Assembly: GCA_009694375.1 (NCBI GenBank)
Contig: SHVB01000001.1
Coordinates: 258,366-322,365, forward strand
DNA from: Acidimicrobiia bacterium
GTDB taxonomy: Bacteria > Actinomycetota > Acidimicrobiia > Acidimicrobiales > VFJN01
DNA length: 64,000 nt
Reading direction: 5' to 3'
Positions 24,873 through 32,945 of the stretch are shown in pieces (the first letter of the stretch is position 1; every line of letters starts with the position of its first letter). A program made the position numbers and the translations under genes. The notes beneath the pieces were generated by a model. It made no database searches. It was given only the letters and a program-made list of their open reading frames with translations, and had not been told where the DNA came from.

Positions 24873-25751
24873 ATGCGTATCGGACTCGCCCTGCCGGCCA
24901 TGCTCGACGGTCTCGATCGGCGCGGAGTGCTGGAGTGGGCCCGCCGCATCGAAGCCGATGGGTACTCCACCATTGGCTTCGGCGAGCGGATTTCCTACCG
25001 TAACCTGGAGATGTTCTCCGTGCTGAGCGCGGCCGCGGCCGTCACCGAAACGGTCGATATCGCCGCCTCGGTGGTGGTGCTCCCGATGCATTCGGAGGTC
25101 TCGGTGGCCAAGCAGATGGCCACGATCGACGTGCTCTCCGGAGGCCGAGCGGTGCTGGGGGTCGGGGTGGGTGGGCGGTCGGAGGACTACGAGGCGCTCG
25201 ACAGGCCCGTAGCGCAGCGCTGGGACCGCCTCGACGCCCAGGTGGCCCGCCTGCGCCGCCTATGGGACGGGGAGCCACCGGCGCCCGGTCACGCGCCCCT
25301 CGGCCCACCCCCGCTGCATCGGATTCCGATCATCTCAGCGGGGGTAGGACCGCGTTCCCTGGCCCGCAGCGCTCGCTGGGCCGACGGCATCAACGGATTC
25401 GAACTCGACCCCACCCCGGCGGCCCTGGCGGGTGGGGCGGATCGCGTCCGCTCGGCGTGGACGGCCGCCGGGCGAGAGGATCCACCCTTACTCATGACGA
25501 GTTGGTGGTTTGCCCTCGGCGCCCAACCCCTTCCCCAACTGCGGGGGTATGCCCGCCACTACCTCGGGGTCTTTGGCCCCGCGCTCGCCGATGCCCTCGC
25601 CAATTCCGCCACCGCGGCCGGGCCCGATGCCGTGCGAGCCGGGGTAGAAGCCGCCGAGGCGGCGGGCTACGACGAAATCCAACTCGTCCCCACGGTCACC
25701 GATCTGACCCAACTCGATGAACTCACCGAGGTGCTCTCCGACTACCTCTGA
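24873..25751 (+). CDS. LLM-class (luciferase-like) F420-dependent oxidoreductase
   Basis: A 292-residue TIM-barrel oxidoreductase of the luciferase-like monooxygenase superfamily: MRIGLALPAM, then GFGERISYRNLEMFSVLSAAAAVT, LSGGRAVLGVGVGGRSEDYEAL and a C-terminal region with AGYDEIQLVP. Such actinobacterial enzymes usually use coenzyme F420. I chose ATG 24873, with AGGA ten bases upstream, over an in-frame upstream start at 24831. It is the only plus-strand gene within the rplY/prs block and sits between them as a single gene. The substrate is unknown. Confidence 0.87.
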   Translation: MRIGLALPAMLDGLDRRGVLEWARRIEADGYSTIGFGERISYRNLEMFSVLSAAAAVTETVDIAASVVVLPMHSEVSVAKQMATIDVLSGGRAVLGVGVGGRSEDYEALDRPVAQRWDRLDAQVARLRRLWDGEPPAPGHAPLGPPPLHRIPIISAGVGPRSLARSARWADGINGFELDPTPAALAGGADRVRSAWTAAGREDPPLLMTSWWFALGAQPLPQLRGYARHYLGVFGPALADALANSATAAGPDAVRAGVEAAEAAGYDEIQLVPTVTDLTQLDELTEVLSDYL

Positions 25752-25790
25752 CCCGCGGGCCACCCTCGGCAACCCCCGTGAGGGGAACGG

Positions 25791-26774
25791 TCAGTTCTGG
25801 TTGGCGCCGCCGAAGATCTCCGAGACGGAATTGTCTTCGAATACCGCATCGATCGCCTCGGCCAGGATCTTGGCCACCGACAGCACCTCGATCTTGTCGA
25901 TCTGCTTTTCCGGACCCAGGGGCAAGGTGTTGGTGACGATCACCTTGCTGATCACAGAGTTCTTGAACCGGTCGATGGCTGGGCCCGACAGCACTCCGTG
26001 GGTGGCGAGTGCGTAAATATCGGAGGCACCCCGTTCCCGGAGTTGGTCGGCGGCCGCGCAGATGGTGCCGCCGGTGTCGATCATGTCGTCGATGATCACG
26101 CAGGTACGGCCTTGGACGTCGCCCACGATCTCCACGGCCTCCACGCTGTTCTTCACGCCCTTCACCCGGCGCTTGTGCACGATGGCCAGATCAGCCTGCA
26201 GTTGATTGGTGTACCGCTCCGCCACCTTCACCCGGCCGGCATCAGGCGACACGACGACGAGATCGGCGTGGAGGTTGGTCTTGATGTAGTCAACGAGGAC
26301 GGGCATGGCGGTGAGGTGGTCCACGGGGCCGTCAAAAAAGCCTTGGATCTGCCCGGAGTGCAGGTCCACCGACATCAGCCGGTTGGCCCCCGCCGAGGCA
26401 AATAAGTTGGCCACCAACTTGGCGGTGATCGGCTCACGACCCTCGGCCTTGCGATCCTGGCGGGCATAGCCGTAGTTGGGGATCACGGCGGTGATGCGCT
26501 TGGCCGAGGCGCGCCGGGCGGCGTCGATCATGATCAATTGCTCCATGATCACATCATTGACGGAAAGGTCCTCGGTGGAGCCGTGCGTCTGGATGATGAA
26601 CACATCGGCGCCGCGCACGTTTTCCCCGAGCTTTGCGTGGATCTCGCCATTGGAGAACTCCACCAAGTTGGGATGGCCGAGTTCCACGCCCAACTGGGCC
26701 GCAATCTCGTTGGCCAAGGGCAAGTTCGACCGGCCCGACAGTAGGTGCAGCCTCTTCTTGGTAATCAGCTCCAT
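25791..26774 (-). CDS. prs: Ribose-phosphate pyrophosphokinase
   Basis: A 327-residue class I PRPP synthase, making PRPP from ribose 5-phosphate and ATP for nucleotide, His and Trp synthesis. Seen: LLSGRSNLPLANEIA, FSNGEI, YARQDRKAEGREPITAK (flexible and ATP loop), VSPDAGRVKVAERY, and the PRPP loop VIIDDMIDTGGTI. ATG 26774 has AAGGAA just upstream; an in-frame extension overlaps glmU and is not supported. It lies eight bases after the glmU stop, the usual glmU-prs pair. Confidence 0.97.
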   Translation of the reverse strand: MELITKKRLHLLSGRSNLPLANEIAAQLGVELGHPNLVEFSNGEIHAKLGENVRGADVFIIQTHGSTEDLSVNDVIMEQLIMIDAARRASAKRITAVIPNYGYARQDRKAEGREPITAKLVANLFASAGANRLMSVDLHSGQIQGFFDGPVDHLTAMPVLVDYIKTNLHADLVVVSPDAGRVKVAERYTNQLQADLAIVHKRRVKGVKNSVEAVEIVGDVQGRTCVIIDDMIDTGGTICAAADQLRERGASDIYALATHGVLSGPAIDRFKNSVISKVIVTNTLPLGPEKQIDKIEVLSVAKILAEAIDAVFEDNSVSEIFGGANQN

Positions 26775-26782
26775 GGGTTCCT

Positions 26783-27886
26783 TTAGTGCGTGGCGATGTT
26801 GGGAGTGTAGAACGCCCCGGTGTGGGTACCTGGCGCAATTTCGGCCCCCGGTTCCAGCACGGCGTAGGGACCGACCACGCAATCAGCGCCGATGGTGCTG
26901 TGACGGGCAACGGTATGCTTGAGGGTGGTGTGTTCGCCCACCGTGCAGTCCACCAGCCGACATCCCGGGCCAATCTCGACACCCCGTCCAATGGTGGTGA
27001 GACCTTGGAGGATCGTGCCGGGGAACAACGTGACGTCGGCGGCGAGCACCACGGTGGTGTCGATGTAGGTAGCGGAGGGGTCCACCATGGTGACGCCCTT
27101 GGCCAGCCAGGCGGCGTTGATGCGACGGCGGAGCCCGGCTTCGGCATGGGCGAGTTGGGCACGGTCGTTGATGCCATGGGTCTCGTCGGGATCGCCCGCC
27201 ATGAGCGTGACCACTCGATGGCCCGCGTCGGTGAGTACCTCCACCACATCGGTGAGGTAGTACTCGCCCTGACTGTTGTTGGGGTGCACCAGCCGCAGGG
27301 CAGGGGCCAGCAGACTGCGCCGGAAACAGAAGATCCCCGTGTTGATCTCGCGGATCTCAAGTTGCTCAGCAGTGGCGTCTCGGTGCTCCACGATCCTCGC
27401 CACGCGCTCGTCCTTACCCACCCGCACGATGCGGCCGTACCCGGTGGGATCTTTGAGATGGGCGGTGAGCATCGTGCAGGCCGCCCCGGATGCACGATGC
27501 TCGGCCACGAGGGTGTCGATGGTGGCGGGACGCAGAAGGGGGGTGTCGCCGGGCAGCACCAGCACATCGAGATCGTCGTCGAGATCGTCGTCGGGCAGAC
27601 CGGTGAGGCCCACGGACACCGCGTCGCCGGTGCCCAGCTGGCGGGTTTGCTCCACGAATTCGAGCCGGAGGCCAGCACTGTCCTCGGTGAGTTTCTTGGT
27701 CACTCGCTCGGCCTCATGGCCCACCACCACCACGGCCCGACCGATCTCGGCGGCGGGGAGGGCATCGAGGACGTAGAGCACCATCGCCCGGCCACAGAGC
27801 AGATGCAGCGGCTTCGGACGGGTGGATCGCATGCGCGATCCCTCGCCAGCAGCCAGTACGACAGCGGATAGGTGGCGTTCACTCAC
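26783..27886 (-). CDS. glmU: GlmU-type N-acetylglucosamine-1-phosphate uridylyltransferase with truncated acetyltransferase domain
   Basis: A 367-residue protein against about 450-490 for normal GlmU. The N-terminal pyrophosphorylase domain is intact: VVLAAGEGSRMRSTRPKPLHLLCG, QLGTGDAV, LPGDTPLL, GEYYLTDVVE. It should form UDP-GlcNAc from GlcNAc-1-P and UTP. The C-terminal beta-helix stops early at GAFYTPNIATH: the family RPGA arginine is a Glu here (LEPGAEIAPGT) and the later catalytic His, Lys and Asn positions are missing altogether. GlcN-1-P acetylation therefore probably comes from elsewhere. The start is GTG 27886. Directly followed by prs. Confidence 0.9.
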   Translation of the reverse strand: MSERHLSAVVLAAGEGSRMRSTRPKPLHLLCGRAMVLYVLDALPAAEIGRAVVVVGHEAERVTKKLTEDSAGLRLEFVEQTRQLGTGDAVSVGLTGLPDDDLDDDLDVLVLPGDTPLLRPATIDTLVAEHRASGAACTMLTAHLKDPTGYGRIVRVGKDERVARIVEHRDATAEQLEIREINTGIFCFRRSLLAPALRLVHPNNSQGEYYLTDVVEVLTDAGHRVVTLMAGDPDETHGINDRAQLAHAEAGLRRRINAAWLAKGVTMVDPSATYIDTTVVLAADVTLFPGTILQGLTTIGRGVEIGPGCRLVDCTVGEHTTLKHTVARHSTIGADCVVGPYAVLEPGAEIAPGTHTGAFYTPNIATH

Positions 27887-27955
27887 CCCTCTGGTCTACC
27901 CCGCCCGGGCCACCCGCTCCCGTTCTATAGATCCCTCGGCACCAAAAACGGGCTT

Positions 27956-28423
27956 CTAGGGGGCGAATCGTTCCGCATCCACCACGCCAGGCACCACCTG
28001 CACATAAAAGCGGCCGTCGAAACCGTCGGCGCGCCGGGTGTCAATGCTCACTACCGTTCCGTCGGTCAGTTGGAGCGACACCGCATCCGCCGTGCCCGCC
28101 GACCGGCCGAACACCACCGTCTGGCCGCCGAAGGTGGCGTCTTGTGGCGTCAGGCTGCAAGCACCGGCCAGTTGCACGCCGTCGGCGTACAGGAACGTGC
28201 ATGTCTCGCCGTCGACGTCGCGCTCGGCGGTTACCCGCCACTGCGTGGCCGCGAGCGCGCCCTCGTCGAGAGTCACGGACTTCTCGGCGTTGGGATCTTC
28301 CTGCTGGTTGAGGACCGCCCCGATGACGATGCCCACGACCACCACCACCGGGAGGAGAAGGGCGATCATCAAACAACCTGGGCCCGAGGGCGGCGCGCGC
28401 CGGGAGGGGTCGGCGGGATCCAT
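27956..28423 (-). CDS. Small membrane-anchored protein of unknown function
   Basis: A 155-residue protein. After a Pro-rich N-terminus comes one strong hydrophobic helix (about residues 18-40: CLMIALLLPVVVVVGIVIGA), then a soluble, probably extracytoplasmic domain with two cysteines (GETCTFLYADG and AGACSLTP) that might form a disulphide. The open frame continues upstream through the tRNA gene; ATG 28423 is the first start that does not, and it overlaps the encoded CCA of tRNA-Gln by one base. No family recognised. Confidence 0.7.
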   Translation of the reverse strand: MDPADPSRRAPPSGPGCLMIALLLPVVVVVGIVIGAVLNQQEDPNAEKSVTLDEGALAATQWRVTAERDVDGETCTFLYADGVQLAGACSLTPQDATFGGQTVVFGRSAGTADAVSLQLTDGTVVSIDTRRADGFDGRFYVQVVPGVVDAERFAP

Positions 28424-28498
28424 GGCTCGGGGGGGAGGGATCGAACCTCCAACATCCGGCTCCAAAGGCCGGTGTTCTGCCAATTGAACTACCCCCGA
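28423..28498 (-). tRNA. tRNA-Gln (anticodon TTG)
   Basis: A cloverleaf reads on the minus strand from 28498 to 28426, plus encoded CCA to 28423. The acceptor stem is TCGGGGG paired with CCCCCGA, followed by discriminator G. The D arm has AGTTCAATTGGCAG, the anticodon loop is CTTTGGA inside a perfect CCGGC/GCCGG stem, and the T arm is GGAGG TTCGATC CCTCC. The anticodon TTG reads glutamine codon CAA. The CDS at 27956-28423 starts directly after it. Confidence 0.95.
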
Positions 28499-28654
28499 TC
28501 GGTGGCCTCAGGATACGCCCCGGGAACCCCAGTGCACGTTTCGGCCAGGATCACCGCCGCGCCGGAGCCCGCCGGCGCTTCGTTGCGGCGGCCGACGAGA
28601 CGATGGGCCGGCGTTGGCGTCGACCATGGCGTCACCGATAGCGTGGCCAGCCTC

Positions 28655-28756
28655 ATGGGTTCATTGATCAAGAAGCGCCGTAAGCGCATGCGCAAGAAGA
28701 AGCACAAGAAGATGCTGAAGCGCACGCGTTTCAAGCGCAGAGCAGCCGGCAAGTAG
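28655..28756 (+). CDS. 33-residue basic ribosomal protein bS22 (AURKAIP1/COX24-domain protein)
   Basis: A 33-residue, extremely Lys/Arg-rich peptide starting MGSLIKKRRKRMRKKKHKK and ending in a KRRAAGK tail. It matches the small actinobacterial AURKAIP1/COX24-domain proteins known from mycobacterial ribosome structures as bS22 in the small subunit. It stands alone on the plus strand with 156 bases upstream for its promoter and a strong hairpin downstream (28791-28818). Confidence 0.92.
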   Translation: MGSLIKKRRKRMRKKKHKKMLKRTRFKRRAAGK

Positions 28757-28790
28757 CCGACTCGCTCCCCCGCACAACCGATCTCGGTGA

Positions 28791-28818
28791 CCGACCGCCC
28801 CTCCCACGGGGCGGTCGG
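28791..28818. terminator. Bidirectional hairpin terminator between bS22 and ispE
   Basis: An 11-bp perfect GC-rich stem, CCGACCGCCCC (28791-28801) with GGGGCGGTCGG (28808-28818), and a 6-base loop. It lies between converging genes, 35 bases after the bS22 stop and 33 bases after the ispE stop. There is no U-tract, as is common in actinobacteria. Confidence 0.75.
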
Positions 28819-28851
28819 CGCGCGTAGGGCCCGCTGGTGACCCCGGGGCGG

Positions 28852-29544
28852 TCAGGCCCGGATCGTATGGGCCACCACGAAACCGTCGCCTTCGTACGCT
28901 CCCTCCACGAACCAGGTGCTGCCGCTGCCGGTGAGCACTGGGGTGTGGCCGGTGGCGTCGCCGAGGCGATCGCGCCAGTAGGCGAGTTCGGGGGCCACGG
29001 CCAACGCGGCGGGTTCGAGATCGTTGGGGCCTTCCGCTCGCGGCCCCCCGAGGTTGTCCCAGGCCCGGTACACCGTGGCGGTGGCGCAGTACACCGGCGG
29101 GGTGAGCAGGGTAAAGGTGATAGGCAGAAACGCTAAGGGCTCCAGACATTCCCCCATGCCCGTCACCCGAGCCCGGCCGCCGAGCAGGCAAAACGGCACG
29201 TCGGCCCCGAGGGCGGCGGCGAGGGTGCAGTCCGTTTCACCGGCCCAGCGCAACACCGCGGCGGCATCGGCTGAACCCCCGCCCAGCCCGGCGCCCGAGG
29301 GGATGCGCTTGTCCAACCGCACTCGGGCGGTCCGCCCCACTGCCGCCAGGGCTCGTCGTACGAGGTTGTCATCCCCGGCCGACACATCGGCCCCACCCCC
29401 GATCAACTCCAGGCCATCGCCGTCGGTAAAGGTCAAGGTGTCGGCGAGGTCGATGGTGACCATCTCGGCCTCAATCAGGTGCATACCGTCGGGCCGTACC
29501 CCCACCACCCGCAGCGACCGGGTCAGTTTCGCAGGAGCGAGCAC
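28852..29544 (-). CDS. ispE: 4-diphosphocytidyl-2-C-methyl-D-erythritol kinase (short form)
   Basis: A 230-residue GHMP kinase for the MEP isoprenoid pathway. The ATP-binding loop is PSGAGLGGGSADAAAVLRW; the N-terminal substrate strand is APAKLTRSLRVVGVRPDGMH, and the C-terminal GHMP glycine motif is LTGSGSTWF. It is about 50 residues shorter than usual IspE, mostly in the central part. The start is GTG 29544. It follows rsmA on the same strand, the conserved actinobacterial rsmA-ispE order. Confidence 0.88.
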   Translation of the reverse strand: MLAPAKLTRSLRVVGVRPDGMHLIEAEMVTIDLADTLTFTDGDGLELIGGGADVSAGDDNLVRRALAAVGRTARVRLDKRIPSGAGLGGGSADAAAVLRWAGETDCTLAAALGADVPFCLLGGRARVTGMGECLEPLAFLPITFTLLTPPVYCATATVYRAWDNLGGPRAEGPNDLEPAALAVAPELAYWRDRLGDATGHTPVLTGSGSTWFVEGAYEGDGFVVAHTIRA

Positions 29545-29589
29545 CCCCTCAGCGTAGAGCCGAGGGCGGGGCGGAGGGTAACGAGCGAG

Positions 29590-30402
29590 TCAGGGATTCG
29601 CCTCGGCGGCCAGGCGGAGCCAATCGGCAATCACGAGTTCTTCGGCGCGCGCCTCAGGACGGATACCAGCGATGGCGAATGCCTCCGGCGTCACCATCTC
29701 GGCCAGGGAGCGCCGCAACATTTTGCGGCGCTGGCCGAAGCCCGCTTCCACGAGGCTGAACACCACCCGGCGTTGGGCATCATCGCCGGCCGGCTCGTGC
29801 CGTCGGATCGCCACGAGGGCCGACTCCACCCGCGGCGGGGGGATGAAGACGCCGGGCGACACTTTTCCCACCACCTCGGCGTCGGCCCACCAGGCTCGGC
29901 GCACCGACGGGATCCCGTAGGCCTTCGTCCCCGGCGTGGCGGCCAGGCGCTCCCCCACTTCAAGTTGCACCATCACCAGCATGCGGTCGATGGCGGGAAC
30001 GGTGGCGAGTAGGTCGAGCACTACGGGGGTGGCGATGTTGTACGGCAGGTTTGCCACCAGCGACCACGTTCCCTCGCCCAGTTGGGCGGGCCAGTCCATC
30101 TCCATGACATCGGCTTGCACCACCGTCGCCCCCACCGGCTCCACGACCGAACGGAGGATGGGCACCAGGCGACGATCGATCTCGATGGCGGTCACCACCG
30201 CGCCCGCCTCCACCAAACCAAGGGTGAGCGACCCCAGTCCGGCCCCGATCTCTACCACCCTGTCACCGGAGCGCACCCCCGCCAGCCGCACGATCTTGCG
30301 GATGACGTTGGCGTCGGCCAGAAAGTTTTGCCCCAGCGCTCGCGATGGCTCTACCCCACCCGTCGCCAGCAGCGCCCGAATCTCCGTCGGCGAGTGCGTC
30401 AC
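29590..30402 (-). CDS. rsmA: 16S rRNA dimethyladenosine transferase (KsgA)
   Basis: A 270-residue SAM-dependent enzyme that dimethylates two adjacent adenines near the 3' end of 16S rRNA. Motifs: LGQNFLAD, VVEIGAGLGSLT, AIEIDRRLV, VANLPYNIATPV (catalytic NLPY) and PRVESALVAI. I chose GTG 30402 as the start, giving a normal length; the frame stays open to 30615 but the extra residues do not resemble the family. Neighbours are the Rpf-like gene upstream and ispE downstream. Confidence 0.95.
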   Translation of the reverse strand: MTHSPTEIRALLATGGVEPSRALGQNFLADANVIRKIVRLAGVRSGDRVVEIGAGLGSLTLGLVEAGAVVTAIEIDRRLVPILRSVVEPVGATVVQADVMEMDWPAQLGEGTWSLVANLPYNIATPVVLDLLATVPAIDRMLVMVQLEVGERLAATPGTKAYGIPSVRRAWWADAEVVGKVSPGVFIPPPRVESALVAIRRHEPAGDDAQRRVVFSLVEAGFGQRRKMLRRSLAEMVTPEAFAIAGIRPEARAEELVIADWLRLAAEANP

Positions 30403-30487
30403 GCTCTGAGCCTGCCAGAGTCCGGCCCGGCGCCCGGGGTTGAGTGGCGGCGGCCCCGATGGTGAGCCACGACAAGGGGCGCGGGGG

Positions 30488-31174
30488 TCAGAGGAAGCCG
30501 AGGGAGCGAGCGCACGTGGGCCACTGGGCCCAGCCGCCGCGTGCCTGCAGGACCATGCCGCGCTTGATCTGTTCCTCCCGCGACGCCTCGTGCGGATAAC
30601 CCACACCACCCACATCAGCCCACATAGTCAGCGAGAACTGCAGGCCACCGAAGTAGCCGTTGCCGGAGTTGATCGCCCAGTTTCCGCCAGCCTCACACTG
30701 CGCCATCCGATCCCAGTTGGCCGGATCGTTCGGGTCGGCGGGGCCGGCGGTCGCCGGGGGCGTCGTCGTGGTTGGCGCGGGGGGAGCGGCCACGGTGGTG
30801 GGCGGGGCGGCCACCCGCGCCCGAACCGGCGCGGTGGGTGCGGGGGCGGTGGGCGGAGCGGGGGCCACCGTGGTCACGGTGGTGGAGGGCGCCGGCATGG
30901 TCGTGGTGGTGGAGGACGCTGCCAGGGCAGGCTCGAGGGCCACTGGGGCCGCGGGCACATCTTCGGTCTCGGCGGTGGCGGGGAGGTTGTCGATCACCAA
31001 CAGCGGCAGCGCCGCGAGGGTGACGGCGAGGGCCAACGCCATTCGACTGCGCCGCACGCGCACCGCGGGGGCCCCTTCGCCGGCGTCGGGATCCATGCCC
31101 GGTTCGCCAGGGAGACCCGGAGGATTGACCCCGTCCAACTGAGTCGGGGGGCGACGAGGGAACTTTGCTGACAT
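30488..31174 (-). CDS. Secreted Rpf-like transglycosylase (resuscitation-promoting factor domain)
   Basis: A 228-residue protein: cytoplasmic N-terminus, one hydrophobic signal/anchor helix (about residues 44-65), a long Thr/Pro/Ala-rich linker and a C-terminal transglycosylase-like domain of about 75 residues. The domain starts NWDRMAQCEAGGNW, with Glu in the catalytic position of Rpf proteins, and contains YFGGLQFSLTMW. It should cleave peptidoglycan at the cell surface. Its place between tatD and rsmA matches rpfB in mycobacteria, but the DUF348 and G5 domains of RpfB are absent. Confidence 0.88.
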   Translation of the reverse strand: MSAKFPRRPPTQLDGVNPPGLPGEPGMDPDAGEGAPAVRVRRSRMALALAVTLAALPLLVIDNLPATAETEDVPAAPVALEPALAASSTTTTMPAPSTTVTTVAPAPPTAPAPTAPVRARVAAPPTTVAAPPAPTTTTPPATAGPADPNDPANWDRMAQCEAGGNWAINSGNGYFGGLQFSLTMWADVGGVGYPHEASREEQIKRGMVLQARGGWAQWPTCARSLGFL

Positions 31175-31253
31175 GACGTTCCAACATTACGCGCGCCCGT
31201 AACACAACCGCAAACTACCACCTTGTGATTTCTTGAACGACTGGTAAGAGGGG

Positions 31254-32012
31254 TCAGTCGGGGGGTAGCCGGTAGATGGCGTGGGCCGTTTCCCAGGTGG
31301 CAGCCGCAACATCTTCGGCGGCGAGGCCCTTGAGTTCGGCGATCCGAGCCCCCACCTCGGTGACCCACGCCGGCTGATTCCGCTTCCCGCGATGCGGTAC
31401 CGGAGCAAGGTACGGGCTGTCGGTCTCCACCAAAAGAGCATCGAGGGGACACAAGGCGACCGCGTCGTGGAGGGCGACGGCGGAGGGAAAGGTAACGATG
31501 CCGCTGAAGGACAACACGGCGCCGAGATCAAGACAGCGGCGGGCCTCCTCGGGGCCGCCGGTGAAGCAATGGAAAACGGTGCGTTCGGGCACCCCCTCCG
31601 CCGCCAGGATGGCGAAGGTTTCCGACCACGCCTCCCGGGTATGGATCACCAAGGTGAGGTCGTGGGTGTGGGCCAGGGCGATCTGGGCGGCGAAGACCTC
31701 TACCTGCTGCGTCCGCGGGGAGTGGTCGTAATGGAAGTCCAGACCGCACTCCCCCACCCCCACCACCTCGGGTTCGCCCAGCAGTGCCTCGAGCCCGTCG
31801 ATTCCGCCGCTGGCCTCGTGGGGGTGCACTCCCGCAGTGGCCCACACCACCCCGGGATGGCGCCGGGCGGTGGCGAGGTACGCGCGCGACTGCTCCACGT
31901 CACACCCCACGGTGATCAACCGTTCCACTCCGGCGACCCCGGCCGATGTCACCTGCTGGGCGGCCACCGCCGGGTCGAGATCAAGGTGGCAGTGGTCGTC
32001 GATCCAGCGCAT
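31254..32012 (-). CDS. tatD: TatD-family metal-dependent DNase
   Basis: A 252-residue TIM-barrel hydrolase with all family metal ligands: DDHCHLD (His7, His9), GECGLDFHYD (Glu), VIHTREAW (His), VFHCFTGG (His) and VETDSPYLAP (Asp). TatD proteins are 3'-5' exonucleases acting in DNA repair or turnover. It is in the conserved tatD-rpf-rsmA order. Confidence 0.94.
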   Translation of the reverse strand: MRWIDDHCHLDLDPAVAAQQVTSAGVAGVERLITVGCDVEQSRAYLATARRHPGVVWATAGVHPHEASGGIDGLEALLGEPEVVGVGECGLDFHYDHSPRTQQVEVFAAQIALAHTHDLTLVIHTREAWSETFAILAAEGVPERTVFHCFTGGPEEARRCLDLGAVLSFSGIVTFPSAVALHDAVALCPLDALLVETDSPYLAPVPHRGKRNQPAWVTEVGARIAELKGLAAEDVAAATWETAHAIYRLPPD

Positions 32013-32037
32013 CAGGCAAGGGTAGGACTTCGGTTCC

Positions 32038-32826
32038 CTAGCGATGGGGCCCAGGGGGTGCCGTGGCGCGCCTCAGCCGGAGACTGACCAACCCCGCCAA
32101 GATCAAAACCCCTCCCATGATGGTGAGGGGCAGCGACCCGCTCGGCCCCGTGGCGGGCAGGGAGCGGGTGATCACCAACGCCAGCACGCCCACCGAGGTA
32201 GGGGGGCTCTGCTCGATCACGAGCGCAGTACCAATCTCGATTTGCTCTTCGGTGGCGGTGGTCGGGATGGTGGTGGTCGGGATGGTGGTGGTCGGGATGG
32301 TGGTCGTGGGGGTGGAGGAGGAGGTGGCCCCGCAGGTGTGGCTCAGCACGATGGATGACTCCGGCGAGTCAGGGGTGTTGTAGGAGGCGGCGTCGTGCAC
32401 CACCCCGGACCAGGGGGTGTACACGTAGGCATCGTGCCTGCTCGGATCAGCGATGAAATTCTCGGCGGGACTGAAGGTGGCCCACTGCTCGGTGGTGCGC
32501 GCGGTGAGGCCCGCCAACGTCACCTCGTGGCCGTCCAGGGTGAAGGCCACATCGAGCGAGGCCACCTCGGCGGGAGCGTCCAGGATGAAATGCCAGGCGG
32601 TCCATCCCGCCACCACTGCCGCCGAGGGACATTTCTGCGAAGTCTCCAACGAGGACGCCGCAACCCCTCGTTGACCGATGCCGAGGTACGAATGGTAGCC
32701 AGGCCCGAATACCGGCGGGGCCTCCGCCGAGGCCGGGACCGCCCAAACCCCCAGCACAGTCAGGAGTAAGCCCACCACCAATGCCGCTTGAGCGAGGGGT
32801 ACTCGAGCAGGGACTGCCACGGCCAC
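32038..32826 (-). CDS. Secreted LPXTG-type cell-wall-anchored protein
   Basis: A 262-residue surface protein. The signal peptide (about 1-35, ending ASAEA) precedes a globular domain with two or three cysteines (about 36-165), a low-complexity PTTTI repeat region (about 170-190) and a sorting signal RSLPATGPSG followed by a hydrophobic helix and an RLRR tail. This is the arrangement used by sortase for attachment to peptidoglycan; no sortase gene is in the window. The start is GTG 32826 with an AGAGG-type site upstream. The globular domain was not recognised. Confidence 0.85.
   Translation of the reverse strand: MAVAVPARVPLAQAALVVGLLLTVLGVWAVPASAEAPPVFGPGYHSYLGIGQRGVAASSLETSQKCPSAAVVAGWTAWHFILDAPAEVASLDVAFTLDGHEVTLAGLTARTTEQWATFSPAENFIADPSRHDAYVYTPWSGVVHDAASYNTPDSPESSIVLSHTCGATSSSTPTTTIPTTTIPTTTIPTTATEEQIEIGTALVIEQSPPTSVGVLALVITRSLPATGPSGSLPLTIMGGVLILAGLVSLRLRRATAPPGPHR
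32261..32305. repeat. Three tandem 15-bp copies inside the LPXTG protein gene
   Basis: Three near-perfect copies of GTCGGGATGGTGGTG (plus strand) at 32261, 32276 and 32291. They keep the reading frame and encode the PTTTI repeats of the cell-wall linker on the minus strand. Copy number could vary by slippage without breaking the frame. Confidence 0.9.
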
Positions 32827-32945
32827 GCGCCAACCTCTTTCATTTCACAAGAACACATACTGCGATCGACGATAGAAACTTGGTGCCTCCCCGTCAACAG
32901 CCAGGCGGGTGGGCGCCGCCGAGGCCAGTGGGCAACCAGGGTCGC

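Noticed and set aside
26554-27678. Possible frameshifted remainder of the GlmU acetyltransferase domain
   Set aside because: The alternative frame overlapping glmU and prs is Trp/Ser/Pro-rich without hexapeptide repeats, so the truncation does not look like a simple frameshift.
30403-30615. Upstream extension of RsmA to 341 residues
   Set aside because: The added residues overlap the intergenic space and the Rpf-like gene end and do not resemble the family; GTG 30402 gives a normal length.
31175-31253. Possible c-di-AMP (ydaO) riboswitch upstream of the Rpf-like gene
   Set aside because: Such switches precede some actinobacterial rpf genes, but the gap here is only 79 bases and I cannot form the fold.
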